NCBI RefSeq assembly: GCF_000400995.2
Contig: NZ_DF238891.1
Span: 1 to 64,000 of the forward strand
Direction: 5' to 3'
From: Acidovorax sp. MR-S7
GTDB lineage: Bacteria > Pseudomonadota > Gammaproteobacteria > Burkholderiales > Burkholderiaceae_C
DNA: 64,000 nucleotides
The notes beneath the pieces were generated by a model. It worked only from the letters and a program-made list of their open reading frames with translations, did no database searches and was not told where the DNA came from. Made by a program: the position numbers and the translations under genes. Positions 44,555 through 53,495 of this stretch are shown here, piece by piece (position 1 is the first letter of the stretch; every line of letters starts with the position of its first letter).

Positions 44555-45502
44555 ATGAAGTCAACTTGCGTGGATCTGCTGCTGGCCACCTACAACGGCG
44601 CCAGGCACCTGGGCGCGCAGTTGGACTCCCTCCTGGCCCAGACGCACCAGGACTTTCGCCTGCTGGTCAGCGACGATGGCTCCACGGACGGGACGCTGAC
44701 CCTGCTCGAAAGCTACAGGGCGCGGTTTGGCGGGCGGCTGGTGCTGGTGCCCAACGCCGCGCCGGGGCGCGGCACGGTGCGGAACTTCGAGAACCTGATG
44801 CAGTCCAGCCTGCGGGACGCCCAGGCCGGCTGGGCGGCGTTCTGCGACCAGGATGACATCTGGCTGCCCCGCAAGATCGAAGCCACCCTGGCGGAAATGC
44901 AGCGCCTCGAAGCGCGGGCGGGCGAGGGCGCTGCGTGCGTCGTGCATTCGGATCTGGTGGTCGTGGACTCTGCGCTGAACGTCGTTCACCCTTCCTTCGT
45001 GCGGCACCAGCGGTTCGACCCGGCGAACTGCACCGCCGACGCGCTGTTGAGCATCAACCAGGTGACCGGATGCGCGATGATGGTGAACCGCGCGCTGCTG
45101 CAGACGGCCCTGCCGCTGCCAGCCGCGGCGGTCATGCACGACTGGTGGTGCGCCCTGCTCGCGGGCAGTGGCCACCGGTCGTTCCTGGACGAGCCGCTGG
45201 TGCTGTATCGGCAGCATGGCGCGAACCAGCTGGGCGCCAAGGGGCGGACGCTGCGCAACCGGCTGGCCCGGCTGGTTGCGGATGCCCCAGGGGTGCTGCG
45301 CCGGGTGCGCGCACTGGGGCAGGCCACCCGCGCCCAGGCCCTGGCGCTGCGCGAACGGCTGGACAGCCTGGGGCGGGACGGTGGGTATGTGGAAGACTAC
45401 CTAGCTTGGCGCGGCCGGCCCTTGTGGCGGCGGCTTGGCGGGCATCGGCGGTATTACGCCGGGCCTGCGCTGGACCGGTGCAGCCGTCTGCTGTTCTGGT
45501 AG
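44555..45502 (+). CDS. family 2 glycosyltransferase
   Basis: The 315-residue GT-A enzyme has VDLLLATYNGARHLGAQLDSLLAQT, VSDDGSTDGT, and the metal/acceptor region WAAFCDQDDIWLPRKIEATL, characteristic of rhamnosyltransferase-like GT2 proteins, followed by a less conserved C-terminal half with MHDWWCALLAGSGH. There are no membrane helices. It closes the rfb operon 43 bp before gspE. The sugar is unknown. Confidence 0.88.
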   Translation: MKSTCVDLLLATYNGARHLGAQLDSLLAQTHQDFRLLVSDDGSTDGTLTLLESYRARFGGRLVLVPNAAPGRGTVRNFENLMQSSLRDAQAGWAAFCDQDDIWLPRKIEATLAEMQRLEARAGEGAACVVHSDLVVVDSALNVVHPSFVRHQRFDPANCTADALLSINQVTGCAMMVNRALLQTALPLPAAAVMHDWWCALLAGSGHRSFLDEPLVLYRQHGANQLGAKGRTLRNRLARLVADAPGVLRRVRALGQATRAQALALRERLDSLGRDGGYVEDYLAWRGRPLWRRLGGHRRYYAGPALDRCSRLLFW

Positions 45503-45545
45503 GCATGGGGTATGACGTTGGCGAAGCTGGATAAAGGCGTGCGTG

Positions 45546-47264
45546 ATGAATCAATTGGCTGAAACGGAAACCGTGCAGGAGAACGCCGCGGCCACGCCCA
45601 GGCTCGGTGAGATGCTTCTGGCGGAGCAAAAGCTCTCCCGCAATGATCTTGAGCGGGCCCTGGAAGTCCAGCGCTCGATGGGCGGGCGCATGGGGCGCCT
45701 GCTGATCAGCCTGGGGCTGGTGTCGGAGGTGGACGTCTATGCCGCGCTGGCCCGGCAGGCCGGGCTACCGCTGGTGCGCCTGGAGGCCTTTCCGCAGGAC
45801 AGGCCCAACACCGCGCTGCTCAACACGAGCTTTCTCCTGTCCAACAACCTGCTGCCGCTGGGCGATGTCGAGAGCGAGGGGTCCATTCCGGACTTCGTAT
45901 CGGCGGACCCTCGCAGCCCGGCCCTCCACAGCGCGCTGACCCTCGTGTTCGGGCGCGTGCCCAACCTGTATTTCGGGCTGGAGTCGGAGATCGCCACCCG
46001 GCTGGGCGAGTGGTTCCTCGAGGATGACGCGCAGGCGGATGAGGCGGAGGGCGGCCAGGCCGAGGCATCGGAATTCATCGAGCACCTGCGCGACATGGCG
46101 TCGGAGGCGCCCATCATCCAGCGCGTGAACCACATCCTTTCGCAGGCCGTGGCGGCGCAGGCATCCGACATCCACATCGAGACCTACGAAGACAAGTCCG
46201 TCGTGCGCATCCGCGTCGATGGGGAAATCTTTCCCATCGAGGAAATCGACAACAAGGATGCGCCAGCCGTCGTCTCCCGCATCAAGATCCTCTCCCAGCT
46301 GGACATCGCCGAGCGGCGCATGCCCCAGGACGGCCGCACCAAGATCCGCGTGCATGGCAAGGAGATGGATTCGCGCGTCTCCACCGTGCCCACCATGTTC
46401 GGCGAATCGGTGGTGATGCGCCTGCTGGAGAAGAACTTCGACCTGCTCTCGCTCGAAAGCCTGCAGTTCACGCCGCCCACGCTGCAGGCCATGCGCAAGC
46501 TGCTCAGCGTGCCGCACGGCATCCTGCTCGTGACGGGGCCCACCGGCTCCGGCAAGTCCACCACGCTATATGCCTCCATGCAGGAGATGGAGGGGCAGAA
46601 CCTCAAGATCCTGACTGTCGAGGACCCGGTGGAATACCGGCTGGAGTGGCTCAACCAGGTGCAGGTCCAGCCCCAGATCGGGCTGACTTTCGCCAAGGTG
46701 CTGCGCTCCTTCCTGCGGCAGGACCCGGACGTCATCATGATCGGCGAAATGCGCGATGGCGAGACGGCCGAGATCGCCGTCCAGGCCGCGCTGACGGGCC
46801 ACCTGGTGATGTCCACGCTGCACACCAACAGCGCGATGGGTGCCATCGTCCGGCTGATTAACATGGGGGTGGAGCCCTATCTCATCACAGCGTCCGTGGT
46901 CGGCGTGCTGGCGCAGCGGCTGGTGCGCCAGTTGTGCAAGGAGTGCAAGACGCCCCTCTCGCAGGACCAGGCACGGGCGGCCGCGGCATCCCTAGGGATG
47001 GTGCTGGAGGAGGGGAGGACGCTCTACGGGCCGGTCGGTTGTCCGCACTGCCGCGGCACGGGCTACCGGGGGCGGCTGGCCGTCCATGAATTGCTCCTGC
47101 TCACGGAAGAAGTCAAGCGGCGGGTGCTCGAAGAGGGAACGGCCGTGACTGGCGTCGACAGCGCTTACGTGGGAGGGAACTTGCTGAAAGACGGTGCCAC
47201 CAAGGTCTTTCAAGGCTTGACGACGGCAGAGGAAGTGCTGCGCGTTGCCCGTCAAAATGACTGA
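45546..47264 (+). CDS. gspE: type II secretion ATPase GspE
   Basis: The 572-residue hexameric ATPase powers pseudopilus assembly. It has an N-terminal MshEN-like domain (RLGEMLLAEQKLSRNDLERALEVQ), SEAPIIQRVNHILSQAVAAQASDIHIE, Walker A GPTGSGKST (Lys337), Walker B IMIGEMRDGETAEIA, a histidine box and the tetracysteine zinc site CKEC/CPHC. An adjacent GTG one codon earlier is an alternative to the ATG. It opens an eleven-gene operon in which nearly all starts overlap preceding stops. Confidence 0.94.
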   Translation: MNQLAETETVQENAAATPRLGEMLLAEQKLSRNDLERALEVQRSMGGRMGRLLISLGLVSEVDVYAALARQAGLPLVRLEAFPQDRPNTALLNTSFLLSNNLLPLGDVESEGSIPDFVSADPRSPALHSALTLVFGRVPNLYFGLESEIATRLGEWFLEDDAQADEAEGGQAEASEFIEHLRDMASEAPIIQRVNHILSQAVAAQASDIHIETYEDKSVVRIRVDGEIFPIEEIDNKDAPAVVSRIKILSQLDIAERRMPQDGRTKIRVHGKEMDSRVSTVPTMFGESVVMRLLEKNFDLLSLESLQFTPPTLQAMRKLLSVPHGILLVTGPTGSGKSTTLYASMQEMEGQNLKILTVEDPVEYRLEWLNQVQVQPQIGLTFAKVLRSFLRQDPDVIMIGEMRDGETAEIAVQAALTGHLVMSTLHTNSAMGAIVRLINMGVEPYLITASVVGVLAQRLVRQLCKECKTPLSQDQARAAAASLGMVLEEGRTLYGPVGCPHCRGTGYRGRLAVHELLLLTEEVKRRVLEEGTAVTGVDSAYVGGNLLKDGATKVFQGLTTAEEVLRVARQND

Positions 47265-48459
47265 ATTCCACTACGCCGGAACCACCGCCGATGGCAGGCC
47301 ATGCCAGGGCACCGTGCGCGCGCCCAACGCAGAGACTGCCCGGCTGCGGCTGATCGGCCAGGGCATCACTCCGGTGCGCTTCGCCGAGGGCGCGGCGGAG
47401 CAGAAGGCTGCGTCCGATCAGGGCGTGAAGCTCAAGCGGGCGGACGTGCTGCTGTTCAGCCGCGAGATGTCCCATCTCAAGCAGGCGAACATGCCGCTCG
47501 ACAAGGCGCTGGGCATGCTCAAGGAGACAGCCAATACGGACCGGCTCAAGGCCTTCATCTCGAAGGTGGAGGAGGGGGTACGCGCGGGTAAGTCGCTCTA
47601 CCAGTCGCTGCTGCCGTTCGAAAAGGAGCTGGGGCGCCAGTATCTGATCCTGATTCGTGCGGGCGAGGCGTCCGGCTCGCTGCACGTCATCCTCAAGGAA
47701 CTCACGACGCAGCTGGAAGCGGAGGATAAGCTCAGGAACTACATCATCTCGTCCATGATGTACCCCATGATCCTCCTGGTGGTCGCGGTGTTGTCCGTCG
47801 TGCTGCTGCTGGCATTCGTCGTTCCGCAATTCCGGGACATCTTCGATTCCATGGGCGATGCGCTGCCGTACTCGACCAAGCTGGTCATTGACGTCAGCGA
47901 CTTCCTGCGATTCCATTGGATGGCGATGCTGGCTGCGCTGGCCGCCGTGCTTTGGCTCGTATCCCGCTGGGTGGCAACGCCGTCGGGGCGCATGAAGCTC
48001 GATGGCGCGCTGCTGGGGCTGCCCCTTATGGGCAGGGTGCTCCAGAACCTGCAATTCGCGATCTACTTCCGCACCTTCGGCGTGCTGCTGCAGCGCGGCG
48101 TGCCCATGATCGATGCGTTGCGCATCTCTATCGACACGCTGACGAACACCGTCCTGCGCAGCGACATGGAGCCGCTGGTCGGCGTGGTCAAGGCGGGCCG
48201 CAGGCTCTCCTCGGGCTTCGTGTCCCGGTATTTCGCCAAGACCAGCACCCCCCAGTTGATCCGCGTCGCGGAAGAAACCGGGCAACTCGATGCAACCTTG
48301 TTGGGCTTGGCGGATCGGTATGAAGACGAAGGCCGGCGCACCATGGGCCGCGTGCTGGCCACGCTGGAGCCCCTCATCATCATTTTCCTGGGGATGATGG
48401 TCGCCTTTATCATCGTCGCGATATTGGGCGGCGTTCTGTCGATCAATGACACCATTTAA
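47257..48459 (+). CDS. gspF: type II secretion inner-membrane platform protein GspF
   Basis: The 400-residue protein has two T2SSF domains and three membrane helices (MMYPMILLVVAVLSVVLLLAFVV, a central one, and the last MMVAFIIVAILGGVL). Conserved blocks include FSREMSHLKQANMPLDKAL, FEKELGRQYLILIRAGEASGSL and TPQLIRVAEETGQLD. The ATG overlaps gspE by eight bases; a TTG four codons earlier is less likely. Confidence 0.94.
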   Translation: MTEFHYAGTTADGRPCQGTVRAPNAETARLRLIGQGITPVRFAEGAAEQKAASDQGVKLKRADVLLFSREMSHLKQANMPLDKALGMLKETANTDRLKAFISKVEEGVRAGKSLYQSLLPFEKELGRQYLILIRAGEASGSLHVILKELTTQLEAEDKLRNYIISSMMYPMILLVVAVLSVVLLLAFVVPQFRDIFDSMGDALPYSTKLVIDVSDFLRFHWMAMLAALAAVLWLVSRWVATPSGRMKLDGALLGLPLMGRVLQNLQFAIYFRTFGVLLQRGVPMIDALRISIDTLTNTVLRSDMEPLVGVVKAGRRLSSGFVSRYFAKTSTPQLIRVAEETGQLDATLLGLADRYEDEGRRTMGRVLATLEPLIIIFLGMMVAFIIVAILGGVLSINDTI

Positions 48460-48483
48460 AGATTGTTTCCAAGGATTCCATAC

Positions 48484-48927
48484 ATGAAAAAACAGCAAAT
48501 TGCTTATCTAGGGGGTTTTCAAAGGCCCCGATCCATGGGCTTCACGCTGATTGAACTGTTGGTGGTGCTCGTCATCCTGACTTTGCTGGCTGGCCTTGTC
48601 GGGCCCAAAGTGCTGGATCAATTGGGGGGGGCGAAATCGAAGACTGCCCGGGTTCAGATCGCCGAAATCGAACAAGGGGTTGATCTGTTCAAGCTCGACG
48701 TTGGGCGGTACCCGACTGATGCTGAAGGGCTGCGCGCGTTGGTGGATCGCCCCGGGGCAGCGTCGGGCTGGAACGGCCCCTACCTGAAGAAAGGGCTGCC
48801 TGCCGATCCTTGGGGTGGTGTCTATCAATACAAGCTGCAAGGCCGGCACGGCGGTCCTGACATCTTCTCGCTGGGCGGTGATGGCCGGCCGGGTGGTGAC
48901 GGCGAGGATGCAGACGTCTTCAACTGA
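48484..48927 (+). CDS. gspG: type II secretion major pseudopilin GspG
   Basis: The 147-residue prepilin has a 19-residue leader ending in glycine and the cleavage/methylation motif MGFTLIELLVVLVIL, with Glu five residues after the cut. The C-terminal half has VGRYPTDAEGLRALVDRP, GWNGPYLKKGLPADPWG and the calcium-loop tail SLGGDGRPGGDGEDADVFN typical of GspG. From here to gspM the DNA is visibly less GC-rich than the flanking genes. Confidence 0.95.
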   Translation: MKKQQIAYLGGFQRPRSMGFTLIELLVVLVILTLLAGLVGPKVLDQLGGAKSKTARVQIAEIEQGVDLFKLDVGRYPTDAEGLRALVDRPGAASGWNGPYLKKGLPADPWGGVYQYKLQGRHGGPDIFSLGGDGRPGGDGEDADVFN

Positions 48928-48966
48928 CGCGGGACTTCAGGATCGGGCTACTTTGCCTTTATCTTC

Positions 48967-49449
48967 ATGAGCCGTCGTTTTTTGTCAAAGGCAGGGCAAG
49001 CCGGTTTCACGCTGTTGGAACTGCTGGTCGTGCTTTCGCTGGCGGCCATGGCGGCGACATTGGTTGGTGGGGGTGCGCAGTCCTTCATGGAGCGCTCCCG
49101 CTACCACCAGACAGTTCGCGATGTGGCCACGCAGCTCGGACGTGCTCGGGCATTGTGTGTCCAAGAGGGCCGCACGGTAGTCGTTGCCTATGATCCGCAA
49201 GTGCGCCAACTGATCGTCGATGGTCAGCGTCGCTTGAATATCCCGCCATCGTTGCAGGTTAATTGGGAGCCCCTGCGGCTGCAACGCAATGAGCAAGCAG
49301 GGCCGCATCAGACTGTCTTCATATTCAATGCCGATGGCGGTGCCAGCGGCGGGCGGTTTGCTGTATCCCGTGACGGTGGCCAAGGGGTCGCATTTCAGGT
49401 GAACTGGCTGCTTGGTACGGTGGAGCAGGCAGCTGCCGTTGCATCATGA
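48967..49449 (+). CDS. gspH: type II secretion minor pseudopilin GspH
   Basis: The 160-residue prepilin has the leader and motif AGFTLLELLVVLSLAAM with cleavage after Gly13, then a GspH-type domain (VATQLGRARALCVQEGRTVVVAYDP). It helps form the pseudopilus tip. The end overlaps the gspI start (ATGA). Confidence 0.9.
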   Translation: MSRRFLSKAGQAGFTLLELLVVLSLAAMAATLVGGGAQSFMERSRYHQTVRDVATQLGRARALCVQEGRTVVVAYDPQVRQLIVDGQRRLNIPPSLQVNWEPLRLQRNEQAGPHQTVFIFNADGGASGGRFAVSRDGGQGVAFQVNWLLGTVEQAAAVAS

Positions 49450-49868
49450 GCATGAAACAGCGTTCGCGGCGGGCCGGTTTCCTGGTCTGCGCAGGTGGAT
49501 TCAGCCTGCTCGAAGCACTGGTCGCAATGGCGATTGCGTCCATCGCATTCGCAGCGTTGTACAGAACCGTGGGCCAAGGTTCCAAGAACGTGGTGGATGT
49601 TCAGTCGCGTGTGCAGGCTGCGTTGGTGGTGCGATCTGTTCTGGCTTCGGCGATTTTTGCGGAAGACCTGGTTCGGCAGCCTGCGGGGCAATTGGGGGCT
49701 TGGCAATGGAACATCCGGGTGGAGCCTGAACAGATTGCCGTGAGCGAGGACTTCGGCCAACCTGAAAGCCCGCCTTTGCGGGTCGCAAGGGTGACAGTGA
49801 GCGTTGCACAGGAGGGTAAATCCGTCCTGGTCTGGACCGCTCGGAAGCCGTATGGGGCGATGCAATGA
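49446..49868 (+). CDS. gspI: type II secretion minor pseudopilin GspI
   Basis: The 140-residue prepilin has motif GGFSLLEALVAMAIASIAF (cleavage after Gly18) and a short C-terminal domain with VARVTVSV. The FSLLEALVA form is typical of GspI, the core of the tip complex with J and K. An inner ATG two codons later is possible. It overlaps gspJ by four bases. Confidence 0.9.
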   Translation: MSMKQRSRRAGFLVCAGGFSLLEALVAMAIASIAFAALYRTVGQGSKNVVDVQSRVQAALVVRSVLASAIFAEDLVRQPAGQLGAWQWNIRVEPEQIAVSEDFGQPESPPLRVARVTVSVAQEGKSVLVWTARKPYGAMQ

Positions 49869-50473
49869 GCCGTATGTTCCGGCAGCAAGACGGCTTTACG
49901 TTGCTTGAATTGCTGATAGCCCTCATCGTGACGACCGCCGTGGTGGGGCTGGTATTTGCGGGCTTTGGTGTTATAGGACGCACCGAGGATCGCAACCAGC
50001 AAATGATTGACCGAGCCGAACGGATGATGGTGGTGAGCCAATGGCTGGGTCGCAAATTCGATACGTTGCGCCTGCTTGTCCGGCAGGACGCCAATGCCAT
50101 GGTGAACTTCTTTGTGGGTAATGCCGCGGGAGCGATGTGGGTTGCCCCTTTGCCGGAGCAGGGCAATGATGGCGGACTTTATGTATTCCGTTCAACACCT
50201 TTACGCCACGAGGATGGCCGGGTGGATTTGACGGTTGAGGTTCTTCCTTACGACGGTGCTGCGATGGCACTGGATTGGGGTCATTCCCGGCGTGCCACGC
50301 TGCTGGCCGATGTCCGGACTCTGCAATGGTTCTACCAGGACGGCAGTACCGGACAATGGGCCCAGCAATGGGACGCCTCCATGCGACGCTTCCCCGCTCG
50401 CATCCGGATAGAACTTGCCGATGCGCAAGGCGCATGGCCGCCGCTGATCTTTGCGTTGTCGAGGGCGCGATGA
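49865..50473 (+). CDS. gspJ: type II secretion minor pseudopilin GspJ
   Basis: The 202-residue prepilin has motif DGFTLLELLIALIVTTAVVGL (cleavage after Gly10), then a larger beta-rich domain with ADVRTLQWFYQDGS and FPARIRIELADAQG, as in GspJ. It belongs to the tip complex. Overlaps with both neighbours are four bases. Confidence 0.9.
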   Translation: MSRMFRQQDGFTLLELLIALIVTTAVVGLVFAGFGVIGRTEDRNQQMIDRAERMMVVSQWLGRKFDTLRLLVRQDANAMVNFFVGNAAGAMWVAPLPEQGNDGGLYVFRSTPLRHEDGRVDLTVEVLPYDGAAMALDWGHSRRATLLADVRTLQWFYQDGSTGQWAQQWDASMRRFPARIRIELADAQGAWPPLIFALSRAR

Positions 50474-51390
50474 GCCTTGGCTTAAAGAACAAGCGAGGCA
50501 CTGCGCTGGTGCTGGTGCTCTGGTTGGTGGCGGCGCTTTCCCTGCTGGTGCTAGTCAGCGCGAGCAGCATACGGCAGCAAACGCAGAGAGTGTCCGTCGA
50601 TCTGGAACGCTTGAGGATGGAACTGGCGCTCGACACCGCATTGCAACTGGGCGTGCAAAAGCTCATGGCTGATCGCAGTGCTGCAGGCCTTTACCGCCGC
50701 CAGCGCCTTCAATTGGATGAGAATACCATTCAAATAGAAATCATTCCTGCCTCGGGATTGGTGGACGTGAATGTTGCCAGCGACGCGCTTTTGCAAGCCT
50801 TGCTTGAAAGAGCGGGAGGAATGACCTCTGGTGAAGCAGTGATCATGACTGCACGTATTAGAGATTACATTGATCCGGACAGCGAGCCGGGAGGGGTGGG
50901 CGGAGCAGAAGCACCGCAATACCGTGCGGCTGGCAAGCCGACAGGGCCTAAGAATGGGGGGTTGGATGACCTGTCTGAGCTGAGAATGGTCCTTGGGATG
51001 ACCCCTGAGCTATATGAGATAATTTCCCCTTACTTGGCAATCAACGGGCAGTCACGTATCCAGATCGATGCAGCGCCTCCGTCGTTGATCGATGTGCTCT
51101 CGGGCCAGCAAGGGCTCGGCGAGCGCATCCACTCATCCCCCCCTGAATCACGCGAAAGCGAGCTCATGGCCGGTCCCGCGGCAGAATTTTTCTCTGTGGG
51201 TCAAAGCGGCGCAGGCGCGGTGAGAATGCGTGTCTCCATTCAGGCTGATGGCGGGCGCTGGTGGCAGCGTGAGGCATGGATCGATCTGAGCGCACGTCCT
51301 GACTCGTTGACGCCTTGGACAACGCTCTCGCTGGAACCTACGCGTCGAATGAACAGCCCAGAGAACAGGAACTCAACCCATGGCAGATAA
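50470..51390 (+). CDS. gspK: type II secretion minor pseudopilin GspK
   Basis: The 306-residue protein has a prepilin-like N-terminus RGTALVLVLWLVAALSLLVL that lacks the glutamate at position 5, as usual for GspK, and a helical domain with SGLVDVNVASDALLQALLERAGG, IRDYIDPDSEP and ELRMVLGMTPELYEIISPYL. It caps the pseudopilus. It overlaps gspL by 11 bases. Confidence 0.92.
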   Translation: MSLGLKNKRGTALVLVLWLVAALSLLVLVSASSIRQQTQRVSVDLERLRMELALDTALQLGVQKLMADRSAAGLYRRQRLQLDENTIQIEIIPASGLVDVNVASDALLQALLERAGGMTSGEAVIMTARIRDYIDPDSEPGGVGGAEAPQYRAAGKPTGPKNGGLDDLSELRMVLGMTPELYEIISPYLAINGQSRIQIDAAPPSLIDVLSGQQGLGERIHSSPPESRESELMAGPAAEFFSVGQSGAGAVRMRVSIQADGGRWWQREAWIDLSARPDSLTPWTTLSLEPTRRMNSPENRNSTHGR

Positions 51391-52381
51391 AGGCGAGTTT
51401 CAGCATCGCATATCCACCGCTCTGGATCGGCTCGCCTGGGGGGTTGGCGATTGCAGGCAACTGCTCATCAAGCGCGGATGGTGGCCCGTGCTGGCGCAGC
51501 CTATAGTGTCCTCAGACTCGGTTCGCTGGTCGCTGGCGGGCGACTGGCTGCGCTCCAGACCTAACAACCGCAAGGCGACAGGCTTGCTCATACCGGAATC
51601 CGAATGCCTGTGGGGCTCTCTCAGATACGCGGATATGCCCAGCCGCGCTCTGGGCCCTGCCGTGCAGGAGGCTATGTGGCGTGTGTCGCCCTTGCCGCCC
51701 GATCAGATCGTCGCGGCGTGGCGCGCTGCTCCTGATCCTGCCGGAGGATGGTTGGTCGAATGGGGTATCTGCCGGCGTAGCATCCAAAACGAGGCGCTGG
51801 CGCAGCAAGCGTTGGATGCTGCGACTCCCGTTTACTTAGCCCGGCAAGGACGTGCTCTGCCTGTACGCAACGTGAATTGGCAGGCGTTGCGCAAGCGGCA
51901 ATGGTGGATGAATGGATTGGGGTTGGCAGTGGTGCTCATCATTGCCGCTGCGTTCACGGTGCCTGCGCTTATGCCGTTGATTCTGAAACGCCAGGCCGTC
52001 GTGTCGGCTGTTCGGCACGTCAGCGAGGTCGAGCCCAATGCCGCACCTTTGCGTCTGCAGCTGGATGAGCTGCGTGCGCAGACTCTGGTGGCAGAGGATT
52101 TGCGGGCTGGCTCCAGCACGGCCCTGCCCTTGGCCAACGTGATTGACAAACTTTCTGAAATTCTTCCTGACGATACTTGGCTAGACCGTATCGAAATCAA
52201 CGGCAACAGCATACGTATCACTGGGCTGACAGCCAATGCCGTCGAACTCATCGCGCGCCTGGGCCGGCAGGCGATGTTTGCCGACGTAAGAGCCACCTCG
52301 GCCAACGTGCGCGACAACGCGCTCAACAAGGAGCGCTTCGCTTTCGAAATGCGCTGGCGTGGTGAGGAGGCAAAGCCATGA
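51380..52381 (+). CDS. gspL: type II secretion protein GspL-like
   Basis: The 333-residue protein has about 170 cytoplasmic residues, one membrane helix (GLGLAVVLIIAAAFTVPALM) and a periplasmic PilN/ferredoxin-like domain (LPLANVIDKLSEILPDDTWLDRIEINGNSIRITGLT). This is the GspL layout, with a shorter cytoplasmic part than the classical protein. It should link GspE to the membrane platform. Family assignment rests on architecture and operon position. Confidence 0.85.
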   Translation: MADKGEFQHRISTALDRLAWGVGDCRQLLIKRGWWPVLAQPIVSSDSVRWSLAGDWLRSRPNNRKATGLLIPESECLWGSLRYADMPSRALGPAVQEAMWRVSPLPPDQIVAAWRAAPDPAGGWLVEWGICRRSIQNEALAQQALDAATPVYLARQGRALPVRNVNWQALRKRQWWMNGLGLAVVLIIAAAFTVPALMPLILKRQAVVSAVRHVSEVEPNAAPLRLQLDELRAQTLVAEDLRAGSSTALPLANVIDKLSEILPDDTWLDRIEINGNSIRITGLTANAVELIARLGRQAMFADVRATSANVRDNALNKERFAFEMRWRGEEAKP

Positions 52382-52935
52382 ATACTTGGACGCGTCGGGC
52401 TGTCGCCGCGGCACTGCTCTGTGCGTTGGCAGTGCTGGTATGCATGGCCCTTGCTTACCATGTGCTTTGGAATCGTTACGACAGCGCGCTGGAACTGCTC
52501 GAATCCCGCAGCGAGCGGCTCGATGGTGTTGTTAGTGCTGGGTCTGACATTCAGGCCTTGCTGGACAATGTGCATAAAAGCGTGAGCCCTCTGATCCATC
52601 CAGGTGGTGAAAGTGCGCAGAACGAAATACAGCAACAATTGCGCGAGCTCATCTCTTCGTCCGGTAGCACGCTCGTTTCTTCGCAGGTAGCTGTTGAGCC
52701 GGGGGGGGATGGCAAGCTTGCACGCGTTCGCCTGACAGCGACTGTCACTGGCGAATGGACCAAGCTCCTACGCTTTATGGGGACGCTGCAGACGCATACT
52801 CCTGCCTTCTGGGTGCGTGCAGCCAGCATATTGCGCGAAGGCTCCAACACCGGGGCGTCAGGCCAGAACGGCCGCATCACTCTCCAGCTTGAAGCGCCTG
52901 TGGCGTCTGTGACGTCAGAAAACAAAAAGCCATGA
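52378..52935 (+). CDS. gspM: type II secretion protein GspM (GspMb type)
   Basis: The 185-residue protein has an N-terminal membrane helix (AVAAALLCALAVLVCMALAYHVLW), a coiled segment, and a periplasmic domain with ELISSSGSTLVSSQVAVEP and GEWTKLLRFMGTLQTHTPAFWV, as in the GspM type II/PilO-like proteins. It pairs with GspL. Overlaps with both neighbours are four bases. Confidence 0.85.
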   Translation: MNTWTRRAVAAALLCALAVLVCMALAYHVLWNRYDSALELLESRSERLDGVVSAGSDIQALLDNVHKSVSPLIHPGGESAQNEIQQQLRELISSSGSTLVSSQVAVEPGGDGKLARVRLTATVTGEWTKLLRFMGTLQTHTPAFWVRAASILREGSNTGASGQNGRITLQLEAPVASVTSENKKP

Positions 52936-53444
52936 AGGGGAATCGATCGATGACAGACCCCAAGCCCTGGCTTCTGGGCCCCGTCCTTGCTGCTGTGGCC
53001 TTGGCCGCGAGTGCGTATTGGTGGCATACCCAGAAGGCGATGTGGACCCCGCCGCCCGAGCGCAGGCCTGAGCTGCCCGCATTCGCTTCCTTACCTGGCC
53101 CACAAGGTGCTGCTGTCCAGCATGCACAGGAGCGCCCAGTGCTCTGGGCATCGCGCCGGCCACCCCAAGTGGTCGAAAAGAAGAAGGACGAGGCCGCCGA
53201 CAGCCTTGCACAGTCGCGCCTCATGGCGGTGCTGGAGTCGGGCCCGAATCGGGTGGCCGTGCTGCAGCAGCCCGACGGAAAAAAACTCAAGCTCACCACG
53301 GAAACCAAACCGTGGAGCATCGAATCATTCGATGGCCGCAAGGCCGTGTTCCTGTCTACCGACAACCGGCGCATAGAGCGGCTGCTGGAAGCGGGTGCCA
53401 CCCCGCCGAAAGCTCCCGCGCCGGTGCGCGCGCGCCGGCCGTGA
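52932..53444 (+). CDS. type II secretion GspC/N-like protein (HR domain, no PDZ)
   Basis: The 170-residue protein has one N-terminal membrane helix (LLGPVLAAVALAASAYWW), a proline-rich linker, and a small beta-domain (RLMAVLESGPNRVAVLQQ, KPWSIESFDGRKAVFLS) that resembles the homology region of GspC/GspN which contacts the secretin. The C-terminal PDZ or coiled-coil of classical GspC is absent. Position between gspM and gspD supports a connector role between the inner and outer membrane parts. A second ATG six codons in is possible. Confidence 0.7.
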   Translation: MKGNRSMTDPKPWLLGPVLAAVALAASAYWWHTQKAMWTPPPERRPELPAFASLPGPQGAAVQHAQERPVLWASRRPPQVVEKKKDEAADSLAQSRLMAVLESGPNRVAVLQQPDGKKLKLTTETKPWSIESFDGRKAVFLSTDNRRIERLLEAGATPPKAPAPVRARRP

Positions 53445-53471
53445 GCCGGGACGCGCCTGCGGTATGCAGCA

Positions 53472-53483
53472 CCAATATATTGG
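53472..53483. promoter_or_regulatory. 12-bp perfect palindrome at the gspD ribosome binding site
   Basis: CCAATATATTGG lies 12 bases before the gspD ATG and its last bases run into the Shine-Dalgarno-like TTGGAG. It could be a protein site or a small hairpin that masks the ribosome binding site. It is in the 51-bp gap before gspD, one of the few gaps in the operon. Confidence 0.4.
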
Positions 53484-53495
53484 AGTGACATCTCT

